Assembly (NCBI RefSeq): GCF_005405905.1
Contig: NZ_BJHU01000004.1
Location: 1 to 53,775 of the forward strand
Direction of reading: 5' to 3'
DNA length: 53,775 bases
Origin: Acidovorax sp. NB1
Lineage (GTDB): Bacteria; Pseudomonadota; Gammaproteobacteria; Burkholderiales; Burkholderiaceae_C
The notes below the pieces were generated by a model that was given only the letters and a program-made list of their open reading frames with translations, did no database searches and was not told the origin of the DNA. This document shows, piece by piece, positions 1 to 8,353 of this stretch. Made by a program: the position numbers and the translations under genes. How positions within the stretch are numbered: position 1 is the first letter of the stretch; every line of letters begins with the position of its first letter.

Positions 1-1026
1 CTGCGTGTCGTAGAGAATGTCCTTCAGCTTGACGCGCTCAGCACGCAGATCCACAGCACTTTCGGCCTGCTTCTTTAGGACCTTGCCAGAAGCCTTGTGA
101 TAAAGATCTGTGAGACATCGCGCACCGATGTCTGCGGCGAGATCGGTCTGATCCAAGAGGGTGACATGCAGGAAAGAAACTATGCGCAGATCGCGCTGGT
201 CCTCAGAGAGAAACTTCGTCGCGGAGGGTGGACGATTGATCACCTCTTGGCTGTACGCCCTGAGACGATTCAATGGAATCGCCGACAGCTTCCACTTGTG
301 AATTTGCAGTGACTTGAGGCACTCGATTTTCTTGGTGACCTCGCTCAGCGTGAGCTGCCCGTGCTTCCCTGGGGGTGTGCGCAGCCACTCCAGCACGGTG
401 TGACCGCCAGGCCCTGATCGCTTGGAGAACGCGTGCGAGAGCGCCGCCTGAACCTGTTTGGGTGGCGCACAGGTGCGGATCGCAGCGATTGCGGCATTTT
501 CCTGTTCAGCGAAGGCCATCCGCGCCATGTCGCGCAGTGTCCGGTCACCAGGCAGGACAAGCCGTCGATCAAAGAGCCAGTGTTCTGACTGGTGGATCAA
601 GTCATCGACTGATACCGCTGAGGCGGAAAGCTCAGCCAGAGCATCGGCCAGGAGCGGCTTTGTGGCGTCGTCCACTACCGCGAAGCCAACACGTTCCCGA
701 GCCCAGAGCTGGTGCTCGTATCGTGTGTCCTTGTCCTTGTACAGCGAGGTCACCGATGCGATGTCCGTCGCGTTCATGCCAAGCGCTGAGGTCAGGTACC
801 GCAGCAGGACGGAGGGGATGCCTGAAAAGGCATCGGGGTGCCGCCCCGTAGCGCGCAACATGACCAATTGCACTGCGGCGCCAAGGCGTGCAGTTCCTCT
901 GAACCGGGGCGGACGCAGCTCCTGGATGTCTTCAACACTCAGCCCAAAGCACTCTTCGACCTCCCGCTTAGATAGCGATTTGGGCAGGGTATCGGCGCCA
1001 ACAAAACGTAGGTAGTAGCTAGACAA
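1..1026 (-). CDS. tnpA: Tn3-family transposase, N-terminal part (DUF4158 region), runs off the left edge
   Basis: The minus strand is open from 1026 to base 1 (342 codons) and uses a TTG start. A GGGAGG ribosome site lies at 1033-1038, six bases upstream of it. The start reads M-S-S-Y-Y-L-R-F-V-G-A-D, then a helical region typical of the DUF4158 N-terminal domain of Tn3-family transposases, which helps recognise the terminal repeats. The DDE catalytic domain would lie beyond the window. No ATG occurs near the start, so simple ATG-based searches miss this gene. It sits 100 bp inside the inverted repeat ending at 1164 and is transcribed away from the catabolic genes. Family assignment is by recognised sequence character; I cannot name the exact transposon. 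It differs from the IS1071 transposase at the right edge. Confidence 0.85.
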   Translation of the reverse strand, partial: MSSYYLRFVGADTLPKSLSKREVEECFGLSVEDIQELRPPRFRGTARLGAAVQLVMLRATGRHPDAFSGIPSVLLRYLTSALGMNATDIASVTSLYKDKDTRYEHQLWARERVGFAVVDDATKPLLADALAELSASAVSVDDLIHQSEHWLFDRRLVLPGDRTLRDMARMAFAEQENAAIAAIRTCAPPKQVQAALSHAFSKRSGPGGHTVLEWLRTPPGKHGQLTLSEVTKKIECLKSLQIHKWKLSAIPLNRLRAYSQEVINRPPSATKFLSEDQRDLRIVSFLHVTLLDQTDLAADIGARCLTDLYHKASGKVLKKQAESAVDLRAERVKLKDILYDTQ

Positions 1027-1126
1027 GCTGGTCCTCCCGTGGCTGGCGCGGTCGCAAGCCTGCTGCAGTCTACGTATTCGCTACTGATAATTCCAGACAA
1101 TAAAAAATGCGGGTTAACCCGTAGCT

Positions 1127-1164
1127 CTTAACCGGGTTTTCTGCACGGAAAGTGAGATCACCCC
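1127..1164 (-). repeat. Terminal inverted repeat (38 bp) of the left Tn3-family element
   Basis: Read on the minus strand from 1164, the sequence starts GGGGTGATCTCA and ends GGTTAAG, exactly 38 bases. This matches the length and the GGGG...TAAG ends of Tn3-family terminal repeats. It lies just upstream of the transposase start. A citrate-synthase reading frame begins directly outside it, at 1165, so 1164/1165 is the transposon-host junction. The partner repeat is outside the window. Confidence 0.75.
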
Positions 1165-2319
1165 AAGCAGCGCCCGGGCGTGAAGGCCAAGCTTTACCGC
1201 AAGGCCGACGTCGAGAAGCTCAGGAGCCGGGCCGTCGCCCGCTCGGGCGGGCCGCAGGTCTCCCAGTCGCTGCGCTACGGCGAGCCGATCGCGCAGACGT
1301 GGATCAGCGAGCTCACCGCCCAGGGCCCACGCTACCGGGGGGTGCTCGCGCGCGACCTGGTGCGTGACGGACGGTCGTTCGAGTTCGCGAGCGAGCTCAT
1401 CTGGACGGGGCTGCCGCGCACCCGCGATGTCCCGTGGCCGGCCCCGCAGGACACCCGGCAGCCTGAGTCGCTGGTCCGCATGGCGCTGCAATCGGCCGAG
1501 CACGTCACGCCGCTCAAGCTCCTGGCGATGCTGACGACCTCGCTGTCCGCGTTCGAGCGGGCCGAGGACGACGTGGAGGCGGCCGGTTTCGCGGCCTGCC
1601 GCCGCCTGCTGCAGTGGCTGGCGGGCACGGCTGGCGTCTTCGGCCCCGAGCCGCGCTTCTCCCCGCCCCGCGACGGCGAGTTCGTGGCGCAGTGCGTCGC
1701 CCGCGGGCTGGGCCTGGGCGATCGGCCCGATGCCGTGCGGGCCATCGACGCCGCGCTCGTGATGTCCGCCGAACACGAGCTGTCGGCACCGACCTTCGCG
1801 GCGCGGATCTGCGCCTCGACGGGCGCGGACCTGCACGCCTGCGTCGCCACGGCGATGCTGACCCAGTCCGGGCCGATGCAGGTCGGGGGCGCCGTGGAGG
1901 TCGAGGCGCTCATCGACGCCCTGCCCTGCGGCCTGGCGCCCGAAGACGCCCTGCCGCTGGCGGCGGCCTCGGGTTTCAAGGGCAATGAGCTGCCGTGCTT
2001 CGGCCATCCCCTCTACGATGGGGAGGACCCGCGCTCGGCCGTGCTGCTCGAGCTCGTAGACGACCTCAGCGCGCACGGACCGGATCTGCCGAAGGTGCAG
2101 GCGCTGGTGACCGGCGCGCGGCAGGCGGGACAGCACCCGAACGTCTTCGCCGCCCTCGTGATCCTGTGCAAGGCGATGGGTCTGCCCAATGGCAGCGGCG
2201 CGATGCTGCATACCCTGGCGCGCACCAGCGGGTGGATCGCCCACGCGATGGAGCAGCGCCTGACGGGCGCCATGCTGCGGCCGCGCGCGAAGTACATGGG
2301 CCAGCACCTTCCGCGGTAA
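1165..2319 (+). pseudogene. HTH-citrate-synthase-like gene, 5' end removed by Tn3-family insertion
   Basis: From the transposon end at 1165 the frame is open to a stop at 2319. It aligns with the intact paralogue at 35576-36859: Q-R-P-G-V-K-A-K-L-Y here matches P-Q-P-G-T-K-A-H-L-Y there (residues 45-54). About 44 N-terminal codons, which hold most of a helix-turn-helix, are missing. The citrate-synthase core is intact, including the F-G-H-P-L-Y active-site segment and a C-terminal W-I-A-H-A-M-E-Q region. A GTG at 1180 could start a 379-residue product without the DNA-binding part, but no good ribosome site precedes it. The rest of the gene should lie on the far side of the transposon. It is best treated as disrupted. 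Confidence 0.75.
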
Positions 2320-2365
2320 GGCAGCCCTCGGCCGCGGCGGGCGTGGGCGAGGAGGTTCCCTCCGG

Positions 2366-2650
2366 TCAGTCCCGCATCACGAGCGCTGCGGTGGCCCTGC
2401 GCACCAGAGGCAGCGCGAAGAGCAGCGTCGGGAAGGCGATGATCCATGACAGTGCCCACGCGCTGAGCCAGATGTAGAGAAAGCCGGGCGCCAGGCCGAT
2501 GCTGCGCAGGGTCGACACGGCCGACACCACGAAGGTCATCAGGATCGAGAGCAGCAGCGGCATCACCAGCGTCGCGTAGGCGGCTGGCAGCTTGGCGAAG
2601 CCGAACACCGTGCGGGCCTGCGCCGCCGAAGGAGGACACTCGTTTTTCAT
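2366..2650 (-). CDS. DUF2798 small membrane protein
   Basis: 94 residues with two hydrophobic segments (about residues 15-45 and 52-80) separated by a short polar turn. The P-L-L-L-S-I-L-M-T-F and W-I-I-A-F-P-T-L-L patterns are typical of the DUF2798 family of small inner-membrane proteins of unknown function. The ATG at 2650 overlaps the TGA of the upstream small gene by four bases (ATGA), so translation is probably coupled. This start is preferred to longer forms because the extra N-terminal residues are not family-like. Confidence 0.75.
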   Translation of the reverse strand: MKNECPPSAAQARTVFGFAKLPAAYATLVMPLLLSILMTFVVSAVSTLRSIGLAPGFLYIWLSAWALSWIIAFPTLLFALPLVRRATAALVMRD

Positions 2651-2967
2651 GGGTAGGCCCGTGGTGTGTGGCCTGCACTGCCCTCGGGACTGCGGATGGC
2701 GCAGTCCGGACTGCCGTAGCGCCGGACGTTCCAGCACACGGCCATGGAACGCCCGCCCGTCATCCTGGCGTGGTTGCGGCGCAGCGGCGAAGCGCCGCAT
2801 GCCGCGCGCCGGTCGCGGCTGCCGATGGCGGAGGTGTCCGCGCGGGAGGGAAGCCGCCGCGCGCTCAGGAAATGCACCGCTCCTGCTGCTTGCCGGTCCT
2901 GCGCGAAGGACTTGTCTGTACTGCGCCGCATCTGACCCTGGGCATCGGGTTGGTCCTTCGTCTGCAT
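2647..2967 (-). CDS. Hypothetical small protein coupled to DUF2798 gene
   Basis: 106 residues starting at an ATG with a near-perfect ribosome site (AAGGAGGA, 2971-2978). It ends in an ATGA overlap with the DUF2798 gene. I do not recognise the protein. It is rich in Arg, Ala and Ser, has no signal peptide or membrane segment, and resembles low-information sequence. The case for a real gene is the strong ribosome site, the translational coupling and mostly G or C third positions. A MarR-type palindrome lies 56-69 bp upstream of the start (3023-3036). Confidence 0.45.
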   Translation of the reverse strand: MQTKDQPDAQGQMRRSTDKSFAQDRQAAGAVHFLSARRLPSRADTSAIGSRDRRAACGASPLRRNHARMTGGRSMAVCWNVRRYGSPDCAIRSPEGSAGHTPRAYP

Positions 2968-3022
2968 GGATCCTCCTTCATCGGGTTGTTTCGTTGCGCT
3001 GCCCAGCAATGGCAGCGCTATT

Positions 3023-3036
3023 GTTAGTTGCCAAAC
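3023..3036 (-). promoter_or_regulatory. Candidate MarR-type operator, site A
   Basis: GTTAG-ttgc-CAAAC fits the palindrome RTTAG-N4-CTAAY found upstream of several other units in this window, with one mismatch in the right arm. It sits upstream of the small gene starting at 2967 on the minus strand. Confidence 0.4.
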
Positions 3037-3320
3037 CAAAGTTACCCGGCGAGGGTGGAGGTGTCAACACGCAAAGCGAGCTGTCGCGGAGGCCGAAGAA
3101 AGAATACGCGGGTCCTCTGATGAAGGTCAAAGCGCGGTGCCGGAGGGACGCCTGCCCAGCGATCGCGGTTCGCGATGGGTGGGCATCCGCAATACGACGG
3201 CTCGCCGTCGAGCCAGCCTCAAGCCACGGGGAGAGCCCCGGTTCGCCGCCGGCATCGTTCGAGCGGGGTCGGCCGCATCCGGGCACTGGCTCCGCCGCAC
3301 CCGAAGCCTGCCCGTCGGGC
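3037..3320. other. Intergenic stretch, no gene seen
   Basis: Between operator site A and the LysR stop codon no frame shows a recognisable protein, a good ribosome site or a hairpin-T-run terminator. Open frames here are short and low in information. Confidence 0.5.
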
Positions 3321-4211
3321 CTAGTCGAACGCGAGCTTGGCGAGCGTGCCACGCAGCCATTGGTTGGCCGGATCCTTGTGCGCCCTCCGGTGCCAGAACT
3401 GGCGCACGTCCGCCGCGGGAATGCTCAGCGGCACCGGCAGGATCTGCACGCCACGGGCGTTACGCGCCGCGTTGCGGGGCACGGTGACGACCAGGTTGGA
3501 GCGCTCGACGACATCCGCCGCGACGTGGTAGTGGGTCACGCGCAGGATGACGTCGCGCTTGGCGCGCATCTTCGAGAGCGCGCGCTCCACCAGGTCGTCC
3601 GCATTGCCCGTGGCCACGGCGACGTGCTGGGCCGTCAGGAACGCCTGCAGCGGGAAGCCGGGGCCGATGAACGGATGCCGCTTGCGCGCCAGGCAGCAGT
3701 AGGGATCGCCGAACAGGCGCTGCTGGTAGAAGCCCGACTTCAGAAAGGCGAGGTTGCCGATCGCGAGATCCGCCTCGCCGCTCTGCAGCAGTTGCTGGTA
3801 CTGGTCGTTGGGCCGCCGCAGCGCCTCGATGCGCACGTGCGGCGCCTCCCGCAGCACCGCCGAGATCAGCCGCGGCAGAACGATGCCCTCCCCCGCGTCG
3901 GACAGGAGGATCTTGCACGTGCGCTCCGACGCCTTCGGCTCGAAGCCGTTCGGTCTTTCCAACGACTGCTGAAGGATCGCCAACGCCTGGCGGACCGGGC
4001 CGATGAGTTCGTCGGCCAGGGCCGTCGGCTCCATCCCGCCGGTGGTCCGCACGAACAGCGCATCGGAGCAGGCCTTGCGCAGCCGCAGCAGCGCGTTGCT
4101 CATTGCGGGCTGCGACAGGCCCGCGACGCTCGCCGCCCGCGACACATTGCGCTCGGCATAGATGGCGTCGAAGACCCGCAGCAGGTTCAGGTCGAACGTT
4201 TTGATATTCAT
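3321..4211 (-). CDS. LysR-family transcriptional regulator
   Basis: 296 residues. The N-terminal winged helix-turn-helix covers about residues 6-65 (F-D-L-N-L-L-R-V-F-D, then N-V-S-R-A-A, then S-Q-P-A-M-S-N-A-L), followed by a substrate-binding domain. The ATG at 4211 is chosen over an upstream TTG at 4235 because the family starts a few residues before F-D-L-N-L. It is divergent from the flavin hydroxylase at 4304 with a 92 bp spacer, the classical arrangement for a LysR activator and its target, so it probably controls the hydroxylase-to-fumarylacetoacetase unit. It resembles the LysR at 40748-41668, including the C-terminal W-H-R-R-x-H-x-D-P-A segment, which suggests duplication. The inducer is unknown. 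Confidence 0.85.
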   Translation of the reverse strand: MNIKTFDLNLLRVFDAIYAERNVSRAASVAGLSQPAMSNALLRLRKACSDALFVRTTGGMEPTALADELIGPVRQALAILQQSLERPNGFEPKASERTCKILLSDAGEGIVLPRLISAVLREAPHVRIEALRRPNDQYQQLLQSGEADLAIGNLAFLKSGFYQQRLFGDPYCCLARKRHPFIGPGFPLQAFLTAQHVAVATGNADDLVERALSKMRAKRDVILRVTHYHVAADVVERSNLVVTVPRNAARNARGVQILPVPLSIPAADVRQFWHRRAHKDPANQWLRGTLAKLAFD

Positions 4212-4303
4212 ATCCTGAATTCTATTTCTCTCCAATATCGATTAGACAATGATGAGCGTGCCGGTGATCATTTCCCCAACCAAACGAGAAAGGATGAGAC
4301 CCC
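4212..4303. promoter_or_regulatory. Divergent promoter region between LysR and the flavin hydroxylase
   Basis: 92 bp, clearly more AT-rich than the flanking genes, with an AATATCGATT segment and a TAGACAATGATGAG stretch. It must hold promoters for both directions and the LysR site. I cannot single out one convincing T-N11-A box. Confidence 0.5.
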
Positions 4304-5920
4304 ATGGGGACAGAGATCAAGACGCCCGTGCTGATCGTGGGCGGAGGGCCCATCGGCCTGTCGATGGCCATCGAGCTGGGATGGAGGGGGATCGAGTCGA
4401 TCCTCGTGGATGAGGGCGACGGCACGATCGAGCACCCGCGCACCGGCCTGATCGCGGTGCGCACGATGGAGCTGTTCCGACGCTGGGGGCTGGCGCAGCG
4501 CGTGCGCGACTGCGGATTCCCGGACGACTACGACCTCTCGATGGTCTTCTGCACGTCGCTCAACGGGCTGCTGCTCGATCGGGAGAGCTACCCGAGCATG
4601 CGCGACGCGCCCACGCCGCCCGAGACGCCCGAGAAGAAGCAGCGCTGCCCGCAGCTGTGGCTGCAGCCCATCCTGACCGACGCCGCCCGCGCCGAACCCA
4701 GGGCCAGGCTGCTGTTCAAGCACCGCTTCGTCTCGCTTCAGCAGGACGGCGAGGGCGTCACGGCGACCGTCACCGACCTGAACACGGGCGAGCCTGTCAC
4801 CATCCGCGCGGACTACCTGCTCGGCTGCGATGGCGCTACCAGCCAGGTCCGCGAGCAGGTCGGCATCAGGATGGAGGGCCGGCTGCTCAGCTACTCGGTG
4901 AACGTCCTGATCCACGCGCCGGGACTGGTGCACGAGCACAAGATGGGGCCGGCCGAGCGCTACCTCTTCGTCGGCCCGGAGGGAACGTGGGGCAATCTGA
5001 CCGTCGTCGACGGGAACGAGATCTGGCGCCTGACGGTGCTCGGATCGGAAGAGAAGATGGACCTCGCGAACTTCGACCCCGCCGCCTGGGTCCGGCGCGC
5101 GCTCGGTCGCGACGACGTGGAGTTCGTGGTCGATTCGGCCATCCCCTGGCGGCGCAGCGAGATGCTCGCCGATCGCTACTTCGAGGGCCGCGTCGCGCTC
5201 GTGGGCGATTCCGCCCACACCATGTCTCCGACCGGTGGCATGGGCATGAACACCGGGGCGCAGGAGGTGCTGGACATCGGCTGGAAGCTCGAGGGCCTCC
5301 TCAACGGCTGGGGCGGCCCGGCCCTGCTGCGCAGCTACGAGACCGAGCGCCGGCCCGTCGCGCAGCGCAACATCGGCTTCTCCACGCAGAACTTCAGGGC
5401 CTGGCAGGACACGCCCAGCCCGGCGGCGGTGTGCGACCTGAGCGCCGAAGGCGAGCAGGTGCGCCGGGACCTCGGCCGGCGCCTGCGCGAGTCGACGCGC
5501 GTGGAGTGGGAGTCGCTGGGCCTGCAGATCGGCCACCGCTACGAGGGCTCGCCGATCTGCGTTTCCGACGGCACGCCCCCGACCCCGGACGAGTACTCGA
5601 CGTACATCCCCACGACGCGGCCCGGCGCGCGCGCGCCCCACGTCTGGCTCAGCGACGGCCGCTCGACGCTCGACCTGTTCGGCCGCACCTTCGTGCTCCT
5701 GTGCTTCGACGGCGGCCTGCGGGGCGAGGCGGACACGCTCGCGCAGGCCTTTGCCGCCAGGGGAGTTCCGTTCCGCCTCGAATCCATCGAGCAGGCCGAC
5801 GTGGCGAGAGCCTACGAACGCCCGCTGGTCCTGGTGCGTCCCGACGGGCATGTCGCATGGCGCGGCTCGCACGTGGAGCACGCCGGCCAGGTGGTCGACA
5901 CGGTCCGCGGCGCCGCTTAG
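4304..5920 (+). CDS. FAD-dependent aromatic hydroxylase (PheA/TfdB/MhpA family)
   Basis: 538 residues. The FAD-binding G-G-G-P-I-G motif is at residues 13-18, the L-G-C-D-G motif at 173-177, and the second FAD motif G-D-S-A-H with a following glycine-rich turn at 301-318. This is the layout of single-component class A flavoprotein monooxygenases that use NAD(P)H and O2 to hydroxylate a phenolic ring. The C-terminal 150 residues match the thioredoxin-like tail of the PheA/TfdB branch. It heads a unit with a Bug binding protein, a porin, homogentisate dioxygenase and fumarylacetoacetase. A likely role is therefore making homogentisate or an analogue from a hydroxyphenylacetate-like acid; this is inference. 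The family also includes 3-hydroxyphenylpropionate and chlorophenol hydroxylases, so the substrate is open. Confidence 0.85.
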   Translation: MGTEIKTPVLIVGGGPIGLSMAIELGWRGIESILVDEGDGTIEHPRTGLIAVRTMELFRRWGLAQRVRDCGFPDDYDLSMVFCTSLNGLLLDRESYPSMRDAPTPPETPEKKQRCPQLWLQPILTDAARAEPRARLLFKHRFVSLQQDGEGVTATVTDLNTGEPVTIRADYLLGCDGATSQVREQVGIRMEGRLLSYSVNVLIHAPGLVHEHKMGPAERYLFVGPEGTWGNLTVVDGNEIWRLTVLGSEEKMDLANFDPAAWVRRALGRDDVEFVVDSAIPWRRSEMLADRYFEGRVALVGDSAHTMSPTGGMGMNTGAQEVLDIGWKLEGLLNGWGGPALLRSYETERRPVAQRNIGFSTQNFRAWQDTPSPAAVCDLSAEGEQVRRDLGRRLRESTRVEWESLGLQIGHRYEGSPICVSDGTPPTPDEYSTYIPTTRPGARAPHVWLSDGRSTLDLFGRTFVLLCFDGGLRGEADTLAQAFAARGVPFRLESIEQADVARAYERPLVLVRPDGHVAWRGSHVEHAGQVVDTVRGAA

Positions 5921-5959
5921 CCGCAAGCCCCTTCCACGAAACAAAAAGGAGACAACCCC

Positions 5960-6955
5960 ATGAAGACTGAACTGCCCGGCCGCGCGATCAAGGCGATGGC
6001 CGCCGCCCTTCTCGGCTCGTGCATCGCACTGTGCGCACATGCCAACGGCTATCCCAGCAGGCCGGTCACGCTGGTCGTGCCCTTCACGCCCGGCGGCAGC
6101 AACGACGCCCTGGCGCGCACGGTGGGCCAGAAGCTCGGCGAGTACTGGAAGCAGCCCGTCATCGTCGACAACCGCCCGGGCGCGGGCGGCAACGTTGGCA
6201 CCAAGCAGGCGGCCAAGGCGGCTCCCGACGGCCACACCCTGCTCGTCGTGGCCAACAATTTCGTCACCAACCCCTTCCTCTATCCGGACGGCCGCGCGGG
6301 CTACGATCCCGTGAAGGAATTCGTTCCCGTCACGCAGCTGGGCCGCGTGCCCTTCGTCCTGGTCGTCCACCCCGGCCTCGCCGCCAAGTCGACCCAGGAG
6401 CTGATCGCCCTGGCCAAGGCCCAGCCCGGCAAGCTGTCCTATGGGTCCGCCGGCGTCGGCACGCCGCACCACCTGACCGGAGAGCTCTTCAAGAGCCTGG
6501 CCGGCATCGACATGGTGCACGTGCCCTACCGCGGCGCGCAGCCCGTGGTCACGGACCTGATCGGCGGACAGATCCAGGTGCTCTTCGGCGTCGCGAACTC
6601 GGTGCTCCCGCACATCAAGACCGGCGCCCTGCGCCCGCTCGCGGTGGCCGGCGAGCAGCCCCTGCCCTACCTGCCAAACGTCCCGACCGTCGCCAGCGCG
6701 GGCGGCCCCTTCAAGGCCTTCCGCAGCGAGGTCTGGATCGGCCTGGTCGCGCCGGCGGGCACGCCGCCCGACGTGGTGGCCAAGATCGAGGAGGCGGCGG
6801 GCCGGGCACTGCGGGATCCGGCGGTCAAGGCGGCGCTGGAAGCCCAGGGCCTGGAGCCCGCCCCATCGACGCCGGCCGCGCTCCAGGCACTCATGCAGGA
6901 AGACATGGCGCGCTGGTCCAAGGTCATCAAGGACACCGGCGCACGCGCCGAGTGA
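5960..6955 (+). CDS. Bug-family (TctC) periplasmic substrate-binding protein
   Basis: 331 residues with a signal peptide (about residues 1-29, ending A-H-A-N). The mature start carries the Bug signature P-S-R-P-V-T-L-V-V-P-F-T-P-G-G-S, followed by the family's G-x-N-V-G-T and H-V-P-Y-R-G segments. Bug proteins bind carboxylic acids in the periplasm. Only some work with TctA/TctB membrane partners, and neither is in this window. AAAGGAG precedes the ATG. Its place between an aromatic hydroxylase and a porin suggests it binds that pathway's aromatic acid. Confidence 0.9.
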   Translation: MKTELPGRAIKAMAAALLGSCIALCAHANGYPSRPVTLVVPFTPGGSNDALARTVGQKLGEYWKQPVIVDNRPGAGGNVGTKQAAKAAPDGHTLLVVANNFVTNPFLYPDGRAGYDPVKEFVPVTQLGRVPFVLVVHPGLAAKSTQELIALAKAQPGKLSYGSAGVGTPHHLTGELFKSLAGIDMVHVPYRGAQPVVTDLIGGQIQVLFGVANSVLPHIKTGALRPLAVAGEQPLPYLPNVPTVASAGGPFKAFRSEVWIGLVAPAGTPPDVVAKIEEAAGRALRDPAVKAALEAQGLEPAPSTPAALQALMQEDMARWSKVIKDTGARAE

Positions 6956-6968
6956 GGCGCAGCGGCGA

Positions 6969-6994
6969 GGCCGGCGGCTGATCGCCGCCGCCGG
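6969..6994 (+). terminator. GC-rich hairpin between Bug gene and porin
   Basis: GCCGGCGGC, the loop TGATC, then GCCGCCGCCGGC form a stable stem just after the Bug stop codon. No T-run follows, so it may instead attenuate or protect mRNA between the two genes. Confidence 0.3.
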
Positions 6995-7121
6995 CGCCGC
7001 CGCGCCGCCCTCTAACACCCGATTGCAGCTGGCTGACGGCGCGGAGCACCCGCCCGCCGGGCAGCGCATCGCCCGCAGCGTGGCCCGTCAGGCCCCATCC
7101 CATCACAACGAGGAGACAACC

Positions 7122-8258
7122 ATGAAGCATTCCCTTTCCGCGGCGGCCGCAGGCCTGCTCGCGCTCGGGCTCGCACCCGCGCATGCGCAAGGAGGCGCGC
7201 CGGCGTCCGGCGTCACGATCTACGGCGTGGCCGACGCCGGGGTCGAATGGTCTAACAACGGCGCCGGCTCGTCCCGCCGGCTGGTGTCGGGCGGCGCGCT
7301 GGGCAGCCGGCTCGGCTTCCGCGGCGTCGAGGACCTCGGCGGCGGCCTGTCCGCGGTTTTTCGCCTGGAGCAAGGCATCAATCTGGACGATGGCACCCTG
7401 GGCCAGGGCGGCCGCGCATTCGGCCGGGAAGCCTCCGTCGGCCTGGCAAGCACCGCCTGGGGCACCGTGACGGCCGGGCGCCTGCCGACGCCCTACTACG
7501 TGGCCCAGTCCGGCGTCGACGCCTTCTCGTGGATGGGCAGCGGCGGGCATCTGGCCATCACGCGCAGCACCGACGCGACCCGCCAGCTGCTGCCCCTGGC
7601 CGTCAGCGCCCGCTTCGACAACGCGGTGGGCTACGTGACGCCCAGGCTGGGACCGCTGACGTTTCGCGCCATGGCCGCGGCCGGGGAGAATCAGCCCACC
7701 ATTGGACGCGCCTACAGCGCCTCGGCGACCTACCGCAACGGTCCGGTCGACGCGGTGCTGGCCTGGGCACGACAGCAGGGCGCGGACAACGCGAACGGCC
7801 GGATCGACGCCGTCGTCGCCGGGGGCAGCTACGACTTCGGCGCCGCCAAGATCTTCGCGGGCTACACCGCGGAAAAGAACAGCTGCGGCACCTGCACCGG
7901 CGCGCTCGCCCGCGCCCAGGGCGTCACGGGCGCCGCGGCCAGCGAGTTCCGCCTGATCAACCTCGGGGCCCGCGTGCCCTTCGGTGCCTTCACCGCCATC
8001 GTGCAGGCCGTGCGGATTTCCGACCGCTCGGCCTACGCGGCGGCCACCGGCCAACGGGACGCCACATGGCTGGCCATCGGCGGCGAATACACGCTCTCCA
8101 AGCGCACGATGGCCTATGCCTCGCTGGGCGCGGTCGGCAACCAGAACGGCTCGCGCTACGCGCTGGGTTCCGGATCGGCCCAGCAGCCCGCAGGGCTCGG
8201 GGGAGCGGGCGACCACCGTTCCACCACGCTCACACTGGGCATGCGCCACGCGTTCTGA
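7122..8258 (+). CDS. Outer-membrane porin (Gram-negative type, OmpC-like)
   Basis: 378 residues. A signal peptide ends around A-H-A-Q (residue 23). The first strand reads [11 protein letters not shown], the porin motif [13 protein letters not shown] is at about 63-75, and the C-terminus M-R-H-A-F ends in Phe, as needed for outer-membrane assembly. The ATG at 7122 follows AGGAGACAAC and is preferred to the TTG at 7023. The protein closely resembles the second porin (27248-28369): residues 85-108 are identical in both. Unusually for a porin it carries a C-x-x-C pair (Cys255 and Cys258), also conserved in the other porin. It probably lets the aromatic acid substrate through the outer membrane. 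Confidence 0.9.
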   Translation: MKHSLSAAAAGLLALGLAPAHAQGGAPASGVTIYGVADAGVEWSNNGAGSSRRLVSGGALGSRLGFRGVEDLGGGLSAVFRLEQGINLDDGTLGQGGRAFGREASVGLASTAWGTVTAGRLPTPYYVAQSGVDAFSWMGSGGHLAITRSTDATRQLLPLAVSARFDNAVGYVTPRLGPLTFRAMAAAGENQPTIGRAYSASATYRNGPVDAVLAWARQQGADNANGRIDAVVAGGSYDFGAAKIFAGYTAEKNSCGTCTGALARAQGVTGAAASEFRLINLGARVPFGAFTAIVQAVRISDRSAYAAATGQRDATWLAIGGEYTLSKRTMAYASLGAVGNQNGSRYALGSGSAQQPAGLGGAGDHRSTTLTLGMRHAF

Positions 8259-8353
8259 ACAGACACGGCAGACGCCCAGGTCGTGCGCTCAGGCGCCTGC
8301 GTGGCGCAGGAGCGCCGCCGCATGTTGAATCAAACCAAGGACAGGCCATCGCC

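Noticed and set aside
458..1015. 185-codon open frame on the plus strand at the left edge
   Set aside because: It is Ser/Arg/Ala-rich with no family features and lies antisense to the transposase, whose minus-strand frame reads as a coherent protein with a ribosome site.
4268..7069. 933-codon open frame on the minus strand
   Set aside because: It is antisense to the flavin hydroxylase and Bug genes, has His/Arg/Gly-rich low-information sequence, and reflects high-GC codon bias.
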